Positions 8,099 through 16,220 of a stretch of 64,000 nucleotides of DNA are shown piece after piece (position 1 is the first letter of the stretch; each line of letters begins with the position of its first letter). The notes beneath the pieces were generated by a model. It saw nothing but the letters and a program-made list of their open reading frames with translations. It did no database searches and was not told where the DNA came from. A program made the translations under genes and the position numbers. The DNA is from Xanthomonas sp. DAR 34887 (GTDB lineage: Bacteria > Pseudomonadota > Gammaproteobacteria > Xanthomonadales > Xanthomonadaceae). The DNA lies in the NCBI RefSeq assembly GCF_041245805.1, contig NZ_CP162490.1, positions 3,077,001-3,141,000 of the forward strand, read 5' to 3'.

Positions 8099-9842
8099 AC
8101 AGCGTGCCCCCGGCATTGCTGCGCTGCTTCAGGTCGCCCACCGCGCTGGCCCAGCCGCCGCCGGCAGTGGCATCGCGCGGGTCGAGGTTGTTGACCACGA
8201 TGGCCCCGGCCCAGCCGCCGACACCCGACAGCACCGCCACGTACTGGCGCCCGTCCGGGCCGCGGTAGCTGACCGGCTGGCCGATGATTCCCGAGTCGGT
8301 CTTGAACTGCCACAGGGTCTTGCCGCTGCGCGCGTCCACCGCCTTGAACCAGCCGTCCATGGTGCCGTAGAACACCAGGTCGCCGGCCGTGGCCAGTGCG
8401 CCGCTCCACACCGGCAGGTCCTCCTTGACCTGCCAGGCGATTCGCCGCGCCTGCGGATCCCACGCGGTGAACGCGCCGCGGTTGCCGCCAGGTCCGGCGT
8501 ACATGCGCGACTCGGCGCCCAGGTACGGCGTGCCGGCGATGTAGTTGACCTCGCTGGCCAGCCAGTCCATGCACAGGTTGTTGTGCGGGATGTAGACCAG
8601 GCCGGTACGCGGCGAAAATGCCGAGGGGTTCCAGTCCTTCATCCCGGTCGAAGCCGGGCACACCTGCCGCACCGCCTTGCCGTTGCGCGGCTGCCGGTCG
8701 GCCACGTAGTGCGGGCGGCCACTGCGCAGGTCGATGCGGTCGATCGCGGTGACCGGGCCGAACGCGTCGGCCGACAACACCTCGCCGCTGGCGCGGTCCA
8801 GCACGTAGACGAAGCCGTTGCGTTCCGGCCGCACCAGCACCTTGCGCGGCTTGCCGGCGATGGACAGCTCCAGCAGCAGGCTCTCGTTGATCGCGTCGTA
8901 GTCGAACAGGTCGTGCGGGCTGAATTGGTAGAACCAGCGCGCCTGGCCGTCGTCGGGATCGCGCGCGAACACGCCGGCGGTCCACTTGTTGTCGCCTGGC
9001 CGCTGTTCGGCATTCCATGGACCAGGGTTGCCGGTGCCATAGAAGATCAGGTCCAGTTCCGGATCGTAGGAAATCCAGCCCCACACGGTGCCGCCGCCGA
9101 GCCGCCAGGCGTCGCTGGGCCAGCTGCGCACGCCCAGGTCCTTGCCGCGATCGCTGGCATAGTGCGGGCGGAACCCGGGGCCGATCAGCACGTCGCTGTC
9201 GGGTCCGGTGCTGTACGCCCTCCACAGCAGCTTGCCGGTCTGCGCGTCCAGCGCCGCCAGCCAACCGCGCACGCCGAATTCGCCGCCGGAATTGCCGACC
9301 AGCACCTTGTCCTTGACCACCAGCGGGGCCATGGTCAGGGTCTCGCCGAGGTTGATGTCGGCGAGCTTGCGCTCCCACAGCAGCGCGCCGGACGCCGCGT
9401 CCAGCGCCAGCGTGCGTCCGTCGAGCGTGTTGAAGATCAGCTTGCCGCGCCAGTACACGCCGCCGCGATTGACCACGTCGCAGCAGGCCACGCCCTGCGC
9501 CGCCGGCAACTGCGGCGGCTGGTACTTCCATTTCAGCGGCGCGCCGGGCTTGCTCAGGTCCAGTGCGAACACCACGTTCGGGTACGGCGTGACCACGTAC
9601 ATGGTGTCGCCGACCACGATGGGCGCCGCTTCCTGACCGCGGTTGATCCCGGTGGAGAAGGTGAACTCGACCCGCAATTGCGCCACGTTGCCGGTGCTGA
9701 TCGATTGCAAGGGGCTGAAGCGGGTATTGGCGTAGTCCAGCGACGGCATCGGCCAGTCGCCGTCACCCTGCGCGTGGAGCGTCGCACTGAAGAGTGCCGC
9801 CACCACCAACGCCATCCAGCGACAATGCAACCAAGCGCGCAT
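8076..9842 (-). CDS. PQQ-dependent alcohol dehydrogenase with lanthanide signature (XoxF/PedH-like)
   Basis: A 588-residue periplasmic quinoprotein with a signal peptide (about 1-25, ending TLHA). The eight-blade propeller family shows in the vicinal cysteines C120-C121 (GVACCD), a ligand glutamate in GGEFGVRG, WGWISYDPELDLIFYGTGNP with the ligand asparagine, and PGDNKWTAG. The catalytic aspartate is D314 in HDLFDYDAIN, and a second aspartate sits two residues later (D316). Calcium enzymes such as MxaF have alanine or serine there; lanthanide enzymes (XoxF, PedH) have aspartate. Substrate cannot be read from the sequence; primary alcohols are the family norm. ATG 9842 is chosen for the signal peptide. 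It is the first gene of the oxidase operon. I saw no PQQ biosynthesis genes in the window. Confidence 0.92.
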   Translation of the reverse strand: MRAWLHCRWMALVVAALFSATLHAQGDGDWPMPSLDYANTRFSPLQSISTGNVAQLRVEFTFSTGINRGQEAAPIVVGDTMYVVTPYPNVVFALDLSKPGAPLKWKYQPPQLPAAQGVACCDVVNRGGVYWRGKLIFNTLDGRTLALDAASGALLWERKLADINLGETLTMAPLVVKDKVLVGNSGGEFGVRGWLAALDAQTGKLLWRAYSTGPDSDVLIGPGFRPHYASDRGKDLGVRSWPSDAWRLGGGTVWGWISYDPELDLIFYGTGNPGPWNAEQRPGDNKWTAGVFARDPDDGQARWFYQFSPHDLFDYDAINESLLLELSIAGKPRKVLVRPERNGFVYVLDRASGEVLSADAFGPVTAIDRIDLRSGRPHYVADRQPRNGKAVRQVCPASTGMKDWNPSAFSPRTGLVYIPHNNLCMDWLASEVNYIAGTPYLGAESRMYAGPGGNRGAFTAWDPQARRIAWQVKEDLPVWSGALATAGDLVFYGTMDGWFKAVDARSGKTLWQFKTDSGIIGQPVSYRGPDGRQYVAVLSGVGGWAGAIVVNNLDPRDATAGGGWASAVGDLKQRSNAGGTLYVFALPR

Positions 9843-10042
9843 TTCGAGTCCCGGGAAACCGATCGCGGCCGACATTAGTCCCGCCGATGTGAAGGACATT
9901 TCAAGCAAATGCCGCGCTCGTGTCGCCTGCGTCCAGCGGTCGGGAACGCCGTGTGTGCATTGCCACGCGCATGACCCGGCGCTGACGCGGAACTCACTTC
10001 CGCTGCGTATCGTGGATCGGCAATTGGCCTAGGAATTTCCGC

Positions 10043-11569
10043 ATGTCCAGCGCACGCACCCTGCCCGTCTGGTCGCTCGGCAGCGACCCCACCGCACGCT
10101 TCGCACGGCCGCCGACCGCGGCCCAGGACGTGATCGTCATCGGCGCCGGCGTGGCCGGCTTGACCACCGCATTGCTGTGCGCGCAGCGCGGGCGCCAGGT
10201 GCTGGTGATCGACCGTGGCGGCATCGGCCAAGGCGAATCGCTGCGCACCACCGCGCATCTCGCGTCGGCGCTGGACGATCGCTATTACGCGCTGGCCGAA
10301 TTGCACGGCGAACACGGCGCGCGCATGGCCGCCGCCAGCCACGCCGAGGCGATCGACTGGATCGAGGATTTCGTCGCCGCCACGCCCGAACGCTGCGGCT
10401 TCCGCCGCGTGCCCGGCTACCTGTTCGCGCACGACGGCAACCCCGACCGCCTGCGCAAGGAAGCCGACGCCGCAGCCGCCGCAGGCCTGGGCGTGGCGTT
10501 TCTGGACGGCGGCATCCCTGGACTGCCGCAACTCGGCGCCGCATTGCGTTTCGACGACCAGGCGCGCATCGACATGGGCCGCTTCCTGGACGCGCTGGCC
10601 GACGCCGCGCTAGCGCAGGGCGTGCGCTTCTGCCTGGGCGAGGCGACCGCCGTGGACGGTGGCGCGCAAGCGCGCGTTACCCTGGCCACCGGACAGGTGC
10701 TGCACGCCAACGCCGCGGTGATCGCCAGCAACGTGCCGTTCCACGAGCGCGTGGCCATCCACACCAAGCAGGCGCCGTACCGCAGCTACGTCGTCGCCGG
10801 ACCGATCGCCGACGGTGCCCTGCCCGATGCGCTGATCTGGGACGACGGCGATCCCTACCACTACGTGCGCCTGACCGAGGACCGCGAACACGGCGGCATG
10901 CTCGCCATCATCGGCGGCGAGGACCACAAGACCGGCCAGAGCGACGATCCGCAGGCCTACGTGCGTCTGCAGCATTGGGCCGACACGCTGCTGCCCGGCG
11001 TCACCCGCTATACCCATGGCTGGTCCGGGCAGGTGCTGGAACCGAGCGATGGGCTGGCCTACATCGGTGCCGATCCGGGCGGCGAGGACAACGTGTTCGT
11101 CGTCACCGGCGATTCCGGCAACGGCGTCACCCACGGCGTGATCGCCGGGCTACTGCTCTCCGATCTGCTGGAAGGCCGCGACAACTCATGGCACGCGCTC
11201 TACGACCCGCGCCGCAAGCCGCTGCGCGGCGGCAGCGAGTGGCTGCGCGAGAACGCCAACGTCGCCGTGCAATACCGCGACTGGATCGCGCCCGGCCAGG
11301 CGTCGGGCGTGGACGAACTGGCACGCGGCGAAGGCGCGGTGCTGCGCCGCGGCGTGCACCGGGTGGCGGTCTATCGCAACGGCGAAGGCGCGTTGCATGC
11401 GTTCAATGCACGCTGCCCGCACATGGGCTGCGCGGTGCGCTGGAGCCCGCAGGAGAAGTCGTGGGATTGCCCCTGCCATGGCTCGCGTTTCGCCGCCGAC
11501 AGCGGCGCGGTGCTCAATGGACCAGCCAGCGAAGCGCTGGCGCCGTTCCCGTGGCCACAGAACGCATGA
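10043..11569 (+). CDS. FAD-dependent oxidoreductase with C-terminal Rieske domain
   Basis: A 508-residue protein. Residues about 28-390 are a DAO-type flavin fold, with the dinucleotide motif VIVIGAGVAGLTTAL near the start and VVTGDSGNGVTHGVIAG near the end of the flavin part. Residues about 410-508 are a Rieske domain with CPHMGC and CPCHGSRF, the Cys-His pairs that bind a 2Fe-2S cluster. There is no signal peptide, so it should be cytoplasmic. Similar fusions oxidise amino or small organic substrates and pass electrons through the Rieske centre; the substrate here is unknown. It is transcribed divergently from the PQQ dehydrogenase across 200 bases, so shared control is possible. Confidence 0.87.
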   Translation: MSSARTLPVWSLGSDPTARFARPPTAAQDVIVIGAGVAGLTTALLCAQRGRQVLVIDRGGIGQGESLRTTAHLASALDDRYYALAELHGEHGARMAAASHAEAIDWIEDFVAATPERCGFRRVPGYLFAHDGNPDRLRKEADAAAAAGLGVAFLDGGIPGLPQLGAALRFDDQARIDMGRFLDALADAALAQGVRFCLGEATAVDGGAQARVTLATGQVLHANAAVIASNVPFHERVAIHTKQAPYRSYVVAGPIADGALPDALIWDDGDPYHYVRLTEDREHGGMLAIIGGEDHKTGQSDDPQAYVRLQHWADTLLPGVTRYTHGWSGQVLEPSDGLAYIGADPGGEDNVFVVTGDSGNGVTHGVIAGLLLSDLLEGRDNSWHALYDPRRKPLRGGSEWLRENANVAVQYRDWIAPGQASGVDELARGEGAVLRRGVHRVAVYRNGEGALHAFNARCPHMGCAVRWSPQEKSWDCPCHGSRFAADSGAVLNGPASEALAPFPWPQNA

Positions 11570-11580
11570 GCCCCGCGCGC

Positions 11581-12138
11581 TCAGCGCCGCGGCGCGCTGC
11601 GGCCTTTGCCATGCAACAGCCAGTGCGCCGCCGCCAGTCCGACCGCGAAGGCGGCATAGGTCGCGACCATGCCCGATGCCGACAGGTGCCGGTCGAACCC
11701 GGGCGTGAGCCGGCGCGGCACCACGTGGTAGTCCACCGCATAGGCCGCGCTGGCGACGGCGGCGGCGGTGGCGGCGATGCGCGCCGGCGCGTGAGTGGCG
11801 CGGGTGGCGCGATCGAACACGCCGGCCCACAGCAACGAACTGGCATGGTGGATCGCGTAGCCGACCGCGGTGTAGCGCGCGCTCGGCGTGTGACGGCGCT
11901 TGGCGCGTTCGCCCCACAGCCAATGGCTGGTCGCATTGGCCCCGCTGCTGAGCGCGCCGGTACGGCGCCGCGCCAGCGCCGCGACGACCACGGTGGAAAC
12001 GATGCTCGCCGTTGAGCCGGCCAGCAGGATCCGCTTGCAGCGCGGCCACCAGCACCGCGGCGCGGAGGGGCCGTGCGCATCCTGCTGACCGGGGCCAGCG
12101 GCCTGATCGGCGGTGCGTTGGTCGACAGGCTGGCGCAT
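11581..12138 (-). CDS. Hypothetical membrane protein, start uncertain
   Basis: The confident part is a roughly 150-residue protein with about four hydrophobic segments, ending in AVGLAAAHWLLHGKGRSAPRR. It contains AIHHASSLLWAGVFDR and AYAVDYHVVPRRLTPGF, which look like a conserved membrane family of unknown function. No start codon has a convincing ribosome site. ATG 12138 gives 185 residues but overlaps the divergent gene at 12073; GTG 11991 would give 136. The gene is convergent with the FAD/Rieske gene, 11 bases apart. Confidence 0.55.
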   Translation of the reverse strand: MRQPVDQRTADQAAGPGQQDAHGPSAPRCWWPRCKRILLAGSTASIVSTVVVAALARRRTGALSSGANATSHWLWGERAKRRHTPSARYTAVGYAIHHASSLLWAGVFDRATRATHAPARIAATAAAVASAAYAVDYHVVPRRLTPGFDRHLSASGMVATYAAFAVGLAAAHWLLHGKGRSAPRR

Positions 12139-13362
12139 CAGGGGCATGAGCTTGTCCTCGCGGTTCGCGACGCGCGGGCCGCGCAGCAACGCTGGCCCGC
12201 TGCCCGGATCGTACGGGCGGATTTCGGTGCGGCCGCGCCGCCACCGTGGTCCGACTACCTGCGCGGCGTGGACGTGGTGATCAACGCGGTCGGCATCTTT
12301 CGCCAGCAAGCAGGCCAGACTTACGATGCAGTTCACGTGAAGGGCCCGCTGCAGCTGTTCCGGGCCGCTTGCGACGCCGGCGTGCGCCATGTGGTGCAGA
12401 TCTCCGCGCTGGGCGCGCATCCCTCCAGCACCGCGCCGTACTTGGCCTCGAAAGGCCGCGCCGACGCGGCGCTGGCGGCGTTGCCGATCCGCTCCAGCAT
12501 CGTGCAGCCATCGCTGGTGTTTGCGCCCGACGGCGCCAGCAGCCAGTGGTTCGCGGCGCTCGCGGTGCTGCCGCTGACGCCGTTGCCTGGCGCCGGCACG
12601 CAATCCATCCAACCGCTGCACCTGGACGACTTGTGCGAGGCGATCGCCAACCTGCTGGCGCAGCCCGCGCCGCCGCCGCGGCTGCGCGCGGTCGGCCCGG
12701 GCGCGCTGACCCTGCGCCGCTACCTGGGCCTGCTCAAGCAGGGCATCGGCGCGCCGGGCGGCTGGCTGCCGATTCCGTTGGCGCCACTGCGCCTGGCCGG
12801 GCGCGTACTGGGTTCGCGCAGCGGCTGGCTGGCGCCGGACGCGCTGGACATGCTGCAGGCCGGCTCCACCGCGTCGCCGCAGGACATGCAGACCGCGCTG
12901 GGGCGCCTGCCGCGCGCGCCGGAGCACTTCGTCCACGCCGGCAACCGTACCCGCCTGCGCCAGGCGGCGCTGCTGCAATGGTTGCTGCCGGCGCTGCGCT
13001 GGTCGATCGCGCTGATGTGGATCGTCACCGGCTACGTGTCGGCGTTCGCCTACCCCGTCGCCGACAGCCTCGCCCTGCTGGCGCGCACCGGCCTGCATGG
13101 CGGCCTTGCCATGTTCGCGCTGTATGCCGCGGCGGCGCTGGATGCGGCGCTGGGCCTGGCGCTGCTGTACCTGCCGCGCTGGCGGCGCCACACGTATGCC
13201 GCGCAATTGCTGTTGATCGGCGCCTACACCGTGCTGATCAGCGTGTTCCTGCCCGAATACTGGCTGCATCCCTACGGGCCGATCCTGAAGAATCTGCCAC
13301 TGCTGGCCGCGATCGCGCTGGCCCGCGCACTGGAGCCGCAGCATGGACCTGATCGTCGTTAA
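12073..13362 (+). CDS. NAD(P)-binding SDR protein fused to a DoxX-like membrane domain
   Basis: The 429-residue product has an extended-SDR Rossmann domain at residues about 1-280 (GASGLIGGALVDRL at the N terminus) and a C-terminal part (about 300-420) with four hydrophobic helices resembling DoxX-like or quinone-interacting membrane modules. The catalytic tyrosine-lysine pair is only loosely visible (YLASKGRADAAL). Fusions of this sort are annotated as NAD-dependent epimerase/DoxX-like proteins with no defined substrate. The GTG start follows GGAGGGG closely. The next gene begins 20 bases before its end, so the two are probably co-translated. Confidence 0.78.
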   Translation: MRILLTGASGLIGGALVDRLAHQGHELVLAVRDARAAQQRWPAARIVRADFGAAAPPPWSDYLRGVDVVINAVGIFRQQAGQTYDAVHVKGPLQLFRAACDAGVRHVVQISALGAHPSSTAPYLASKGRADAALAALPIRSSIVQPSLVFAPDGASSQWFAALAVLPLTPLPGAGTQSIQPLHLDDLCEAIANLLAQPAPPPRLRAVGPGALTLRRYLGLLKQGIGAPGGWLPIPLAPLRLAGRVLGSRSGWLAPDALDMLQAGSTASPQDMQTALGRLPRAPEHFVHAGNRTRLRQAALLQWLLPALRWSIALMWIVTGYVSAFAYPVADSLALLARTGLHGGLAMFALYAAAALDAALGLALLYLPRWRRHTYAAQLLLIGAYTVLISVFLPEYWLHPYGPILKNLPLLAAIALARALEPQHGPDRR

Positions 13363-13813
13363 ATACCTGCACGTGCTGTCGTCCACCTTCCTGTTCGGCA
13401 CCGGCGTCGGCACCGCCTTCTACCTGTTTTTCGTCAGTCGCACCCGCGATGCGCGCGTGGTGGCGGTGGTGGCGCGCCATGTGGTGATCGCCGACTGGCT
13501 GTTCACCGCCACCACCATCGTGTTCCAGCCGCTCAGCGGCCTGTACCTGGCGCACAGGATGGGCTATTCGCTGCACAGCGCCTGGCTGTACTGGTCGATC
13601 GTGCTGTTCGTGATCGCCGCGCTGTGCTGGCTGCCGGTGGTGTGGCTGCAGATGCGCCTGCGCGACATCGCCGCGTCCGCCGCGGCGGACGGGCGCGAAC
13701 TGCCGCTGGACTACGCGCGCCACCTCGGCTACTGGACCGCGCTGGGCGTGCCGGCATTGATCAGCTTTCTGGCGATCTTCTACCTGATGGTGGCCCGGCC
13801 GCCGGCGCTGTGA
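13343..13813 (+). CDS. DUF2269-like membrane protein
   Basis: A 156-residue protein with four predicted transmembrane helices. It starts MDLIVVKYLHVLSSTFLFGTG, the characteristic first helix of the DUF2269 family, with a histidine in KYLHVLS that may bind haem in related membrane proteins. It overlaps the SDR/DoxX gene by 20 bases. Pairing of a DUF2269 protein with an SDR/DoxX fusion suggests a membrane redox function, but this is inferred only from the neighbourhood. Confidence 0.75.
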   Translation: MDLIVVKYLHVLSSTFLFGTGVGTAFYLFFVSRTRDARVVAVVARHVVIADWLFTATTIVFQPLSGLYLAHRMGYSLHSAWLYWSIVLFVIAALCWLPVVWLQMRLRDIAASAAADGRELPLDYARHLGYWTALGVPALISFLAIFYLMVARPPAL

Positions 13814-13834
13814 TGCGTGTGCGTTTCGCGCCGC

Positions 13835-13990
13835 GAAGCTCGGCTTGCCGCGCCGGTACATGTCGCCGCGGTCGACCATCGTCGCAACAGGCCACGCCCT
13901 GCGCGGCCGGCAATCGCGGCGGCGCGTACTTCCGCTCGGCGGCGCCCCCGGCTTGCCCAAGTCCAGCGCGAACACCGGGTACGGATACGG
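13835..13990 (-). pseudogene. Decayed fragment of a second PQQ dehydrogenase gene
   Basis: Read on the minus strand, this stretch matches 9432-9590 of the intact dehydrogenase in DNA and protein. Split over two frames it gives FALDLGKPGAP and then KYAPPRLPAAQGVACCD; the intact gene has FALDLSKPGAP and KYQPPQLPAAQGVACCD. Frame changes and missing flanks make it non-functional. It covers only about 50 codons around the vicinal cysteines. It has the same orientation as the intact gene, 4 kb away, and points to a lost paralogue or a partial duplication. Confidence 0.8.
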
Positions 13991-14111
13991 CAGCCGGCAT
14001 CGCCGCGTTGCTTCGTCGAGTCCCTGCCCGTGCGCAACGTCAGCAATGGCGGAACAGGAACCATGCGAGACGGCAGAGCGCCAGCGCCTTGTGCAGCCGC
14101 GCCGAATCGCG

Positions 14112-14936
14112 CTAACGCACCGGGCCCGTGGCACCGCGCTGCGCGTAGACGGTGTCGTAGATCGTCTTGGCGCCGGTGAAGGTCGGATCGACGTCCTCTT
14201 CCTGGCCGTCCTGCCCGTGGTCGTTGTCGAGCCGCCAGCTGAACATGCCGCGCAAGCCGTTCTGCAGCGCGTAGCTGGTCCAGGCGGCGGTGTCGTCGAG
14301 CGAGGTTTGCACGTTGCCGTTCTCGGTCGCCACCCCGCCCATCAGGATGTCGGCGCGCACCCCGGCCTGGATCCACACCTGCGCATCCTGCGGCGTGCCG
14401 GAGGACGAATAGTCCTGCAACTCGGCGGCATCCACGTATTGGTTGAACGCGTCCACCGCGCCCTCGCCGTAGAGCGCGACAGGGCCGCCTGCGGGCCACG
14501 GCACCGACACCGCGATGCCGAGTCCGGCCGCCCTGAAACTCGGGCTGAGCTGCGACAGCAACTCCACCACCGAGGACATGCCGTCGCTTTCGGAATCGAT
14601 GCTGATGCCGTTGAGCCCTTGCTGCTGCAGGTAGGCCACGATGTTGGCGGTGGAGCGATTGGCGTTGTCGCGGTTGTCCGCCACCGTCGCCGCCAGGCCG
14701 GTGTCGCCAAGCCCGGCATAGATCAGCGCGGTCGGCGCCTGCGCCTTGATCTGGGCGAGGTTCTGCGCCGCGTACTGCGCGTTGAGGTCGAGCGTATAGC
14801 CGTTGCCGGTCTGGACGAATTCGCCGAAGGCCAGGTTGTAGCGGCTGGCATAGCCCAGCGGCACCTTGCCTTGCGCGAGGTTGTCGGCGCCGGTGCCGTT
14901 CCACGTGTCGTACCAGGTCGCGATCTCGAAGTTCAT
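14112..14936 (-). CDS. GH18-like TIM-barrel protein without signal peptide
   Basis: A 274-residue protein. Residues about 135-145 read LNGISIDSESDG, at the place of the GH18 motif DGxDxDxE, retaining an aspartate and the putative catalytic glutamate. Near residue 240 GLRGMFSWRLDNDHG resembles the last barrel strand of chitinase-like enzymes. The front contains IATWYDTWNG and TALIYAGLGDTG. Chitinase or endo-N-acetylglucosaminidase-like activity is possible. The protein starts directly with MNFEIATWYD and has no secretion signal, which is odd for a glycan hydrolase. The start is supported by AGGAG six bases upstream. It is monocistronic, flanked by the dehydrogenase relic and an empty region. 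Confidence 0.65.
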   Translation of the reverse strand: MNFEIATWYDTWNGTGADNLAQGKVPLGYASRYNLAFGEFVQTGNGYTLDLNAQYAAQNLAQIKAQAPTALIYAGLGDTGLAATVADNRDNANRSTANIVAYLQQQGLNGISIDSESDGMSSVVELLSQLSPSFRAAGLGIAVSVPWPAGGPVALYGEGAVDAFNQYVDAAELQDYSSSGTPQDAQVWIQAGVRADILMGGVATENGNVQTSLDDTAAWTSYALQNGLRGMFSWRLDNDHGQDGQEEDVDPTFTGAKTIYDTVYAQRGATGPVR

Positions 14937-15362
14937 GGCTGCTCCTGCGGGTAGCGGGTGGGAGTGCGTAAGTGCAGCTGGGGCGCACGGCGTCCGCGCA
15001 TGCGGGCGGCGCCGCGACCGCCTCGGTGTCGCACCTGCCTGTTGCCATGCTTGGCCGCTGCGGCGGCCGAATCCCTGTTCCGCTGCCGCCCCGCGCGCGA
15101 TGCGTCGCCCCGCACCGAAGCTAGCGCAGATCGCCGCGCGCGCCGTCGACAGTGCGCGGCTTCGGAACAGGCATCCCAGTCGTCCGGCGACGACCGTGCA
15201 GGCCGCTGCCGCCGGCGTCAGTCGCCGCCAGTCGCCCGCTCCGACCGCCTGCAGCGTTCGCCGCCCGGCAATTGCAGCGGCACCGCCAGGCCACGTTCGC
15301 CGGCGCCGCGCCGGCCGCAGGGCCGGACGACGCCGCGCAACCGAGCGACGCGGCCGGCCCCG
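14937..15362. other. Intergenic, no gene seen
   Basis: About 426 GC-rich bases lie upstream of the GH18-like gene and downstream of the STY0301 pseudogene. Neither strand has a frame with family resemblance or a convincing ribosome site. The promoter of the GH18-like gene should lie at its left end. Confidence 0.55.
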
Positions 15363-15830
15363 TCATTCGCATTCGAAGCCAGCCGCCACCACGACGCGCT
15401 TGGCACCCTCGTTGCGCACGGTGGCCGTGCAGGAGCGCGCCGCGTCGCTGATGCGCTTGTAGACCTGCACCTTGCCGGCAGCGCCGTACTAGCAGACCGC
15501 GTAGCTGCCGTACGGATCCGGGCGCTCGAATCTCCAGACGGACTGCGCGATGTGGGATGCCGGCTCCTCGCTGTTGCTGTCCGGCACCAGCGAGGCCAGC
15601 TCACGCGGATGGCCCGAGAACAGTCCGAGCGCGAAAAACGGCAACGGCAGCGCGCTGTCGAAGGCGATCTCGGCCCCTTCCGGCAGATCGGGACTTTGCA
15701 GCACGGCGCCGGAGACGCGCAGGGTCTGCGGACACTGCAGCGTCTCCTTGGCCGATGCCTGCATGGCGAACGCCATGCATGCGAGAAAACACCCCACCGG
15801 CAGCGCGGCGGAAAGACGCGTCGAGAACAT
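15363..15830 (-). pseudogene. STY0301-family secreted protein interrupted by an amber codon
   Basis: From ATG 15830, which has AGGGGA five bases upstream, the frame encodes a signal peptide (about 1-27) and a domain starting ETLQCPQTLRVSG. After residue 113, at YGSYAVC, a TAG stands at 15489-15491. The same frame then continues for 41 codons (YGAAGKVQVYKRI and on to VVVAAGFECE) to TGA. The continuation supplies the two cysteines and the end typical of the family, so the stop looks like a recent nonsense mutation or a sequencing error. If translated only to TAG, the protein loses about a quarter of its length. STY0301 proteins are small exported proteins of unknown function. Confidence 0.78.
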
Positions 15831-16108
15831 CCGGATCCCCTTGAAGAATGGCGCATGCGCCAGAAAGAAACGCGGCGCACGGATACCTGCGCCGGAAGCA
15901 GGATAGCTGCATGCGCAAGGGCGGTCTTGCGAACCTGCCACGCAGCGCCGCAGATCGTGCGGCCAGTCGGCATACGGGACCTACCGCAACCCGCGGGAAG
16001 CGACTAAAACATGTGCGTGCGGATGAGGTGGTGGAATCTCGCCAGAGACGCCGCAGGTGGAAAGCACTGCGGGATCCAGGATGCGATGCGTGTGCATCGA
16101 TCAAGCGT

Positions 16109-16184
<76 letters not shown>

Positions 16185-16220
16185 TTGAGGCCGCGAATTC
16201 TACCGGGAACCGGCAGGCTG

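Noticed and set aside
9875..10531. Minus-strand frame across the FAD/Rieske start
   Set aside because: No ribosome site and no homology-like segments; it covers the antisense of the FAD-binding motif.
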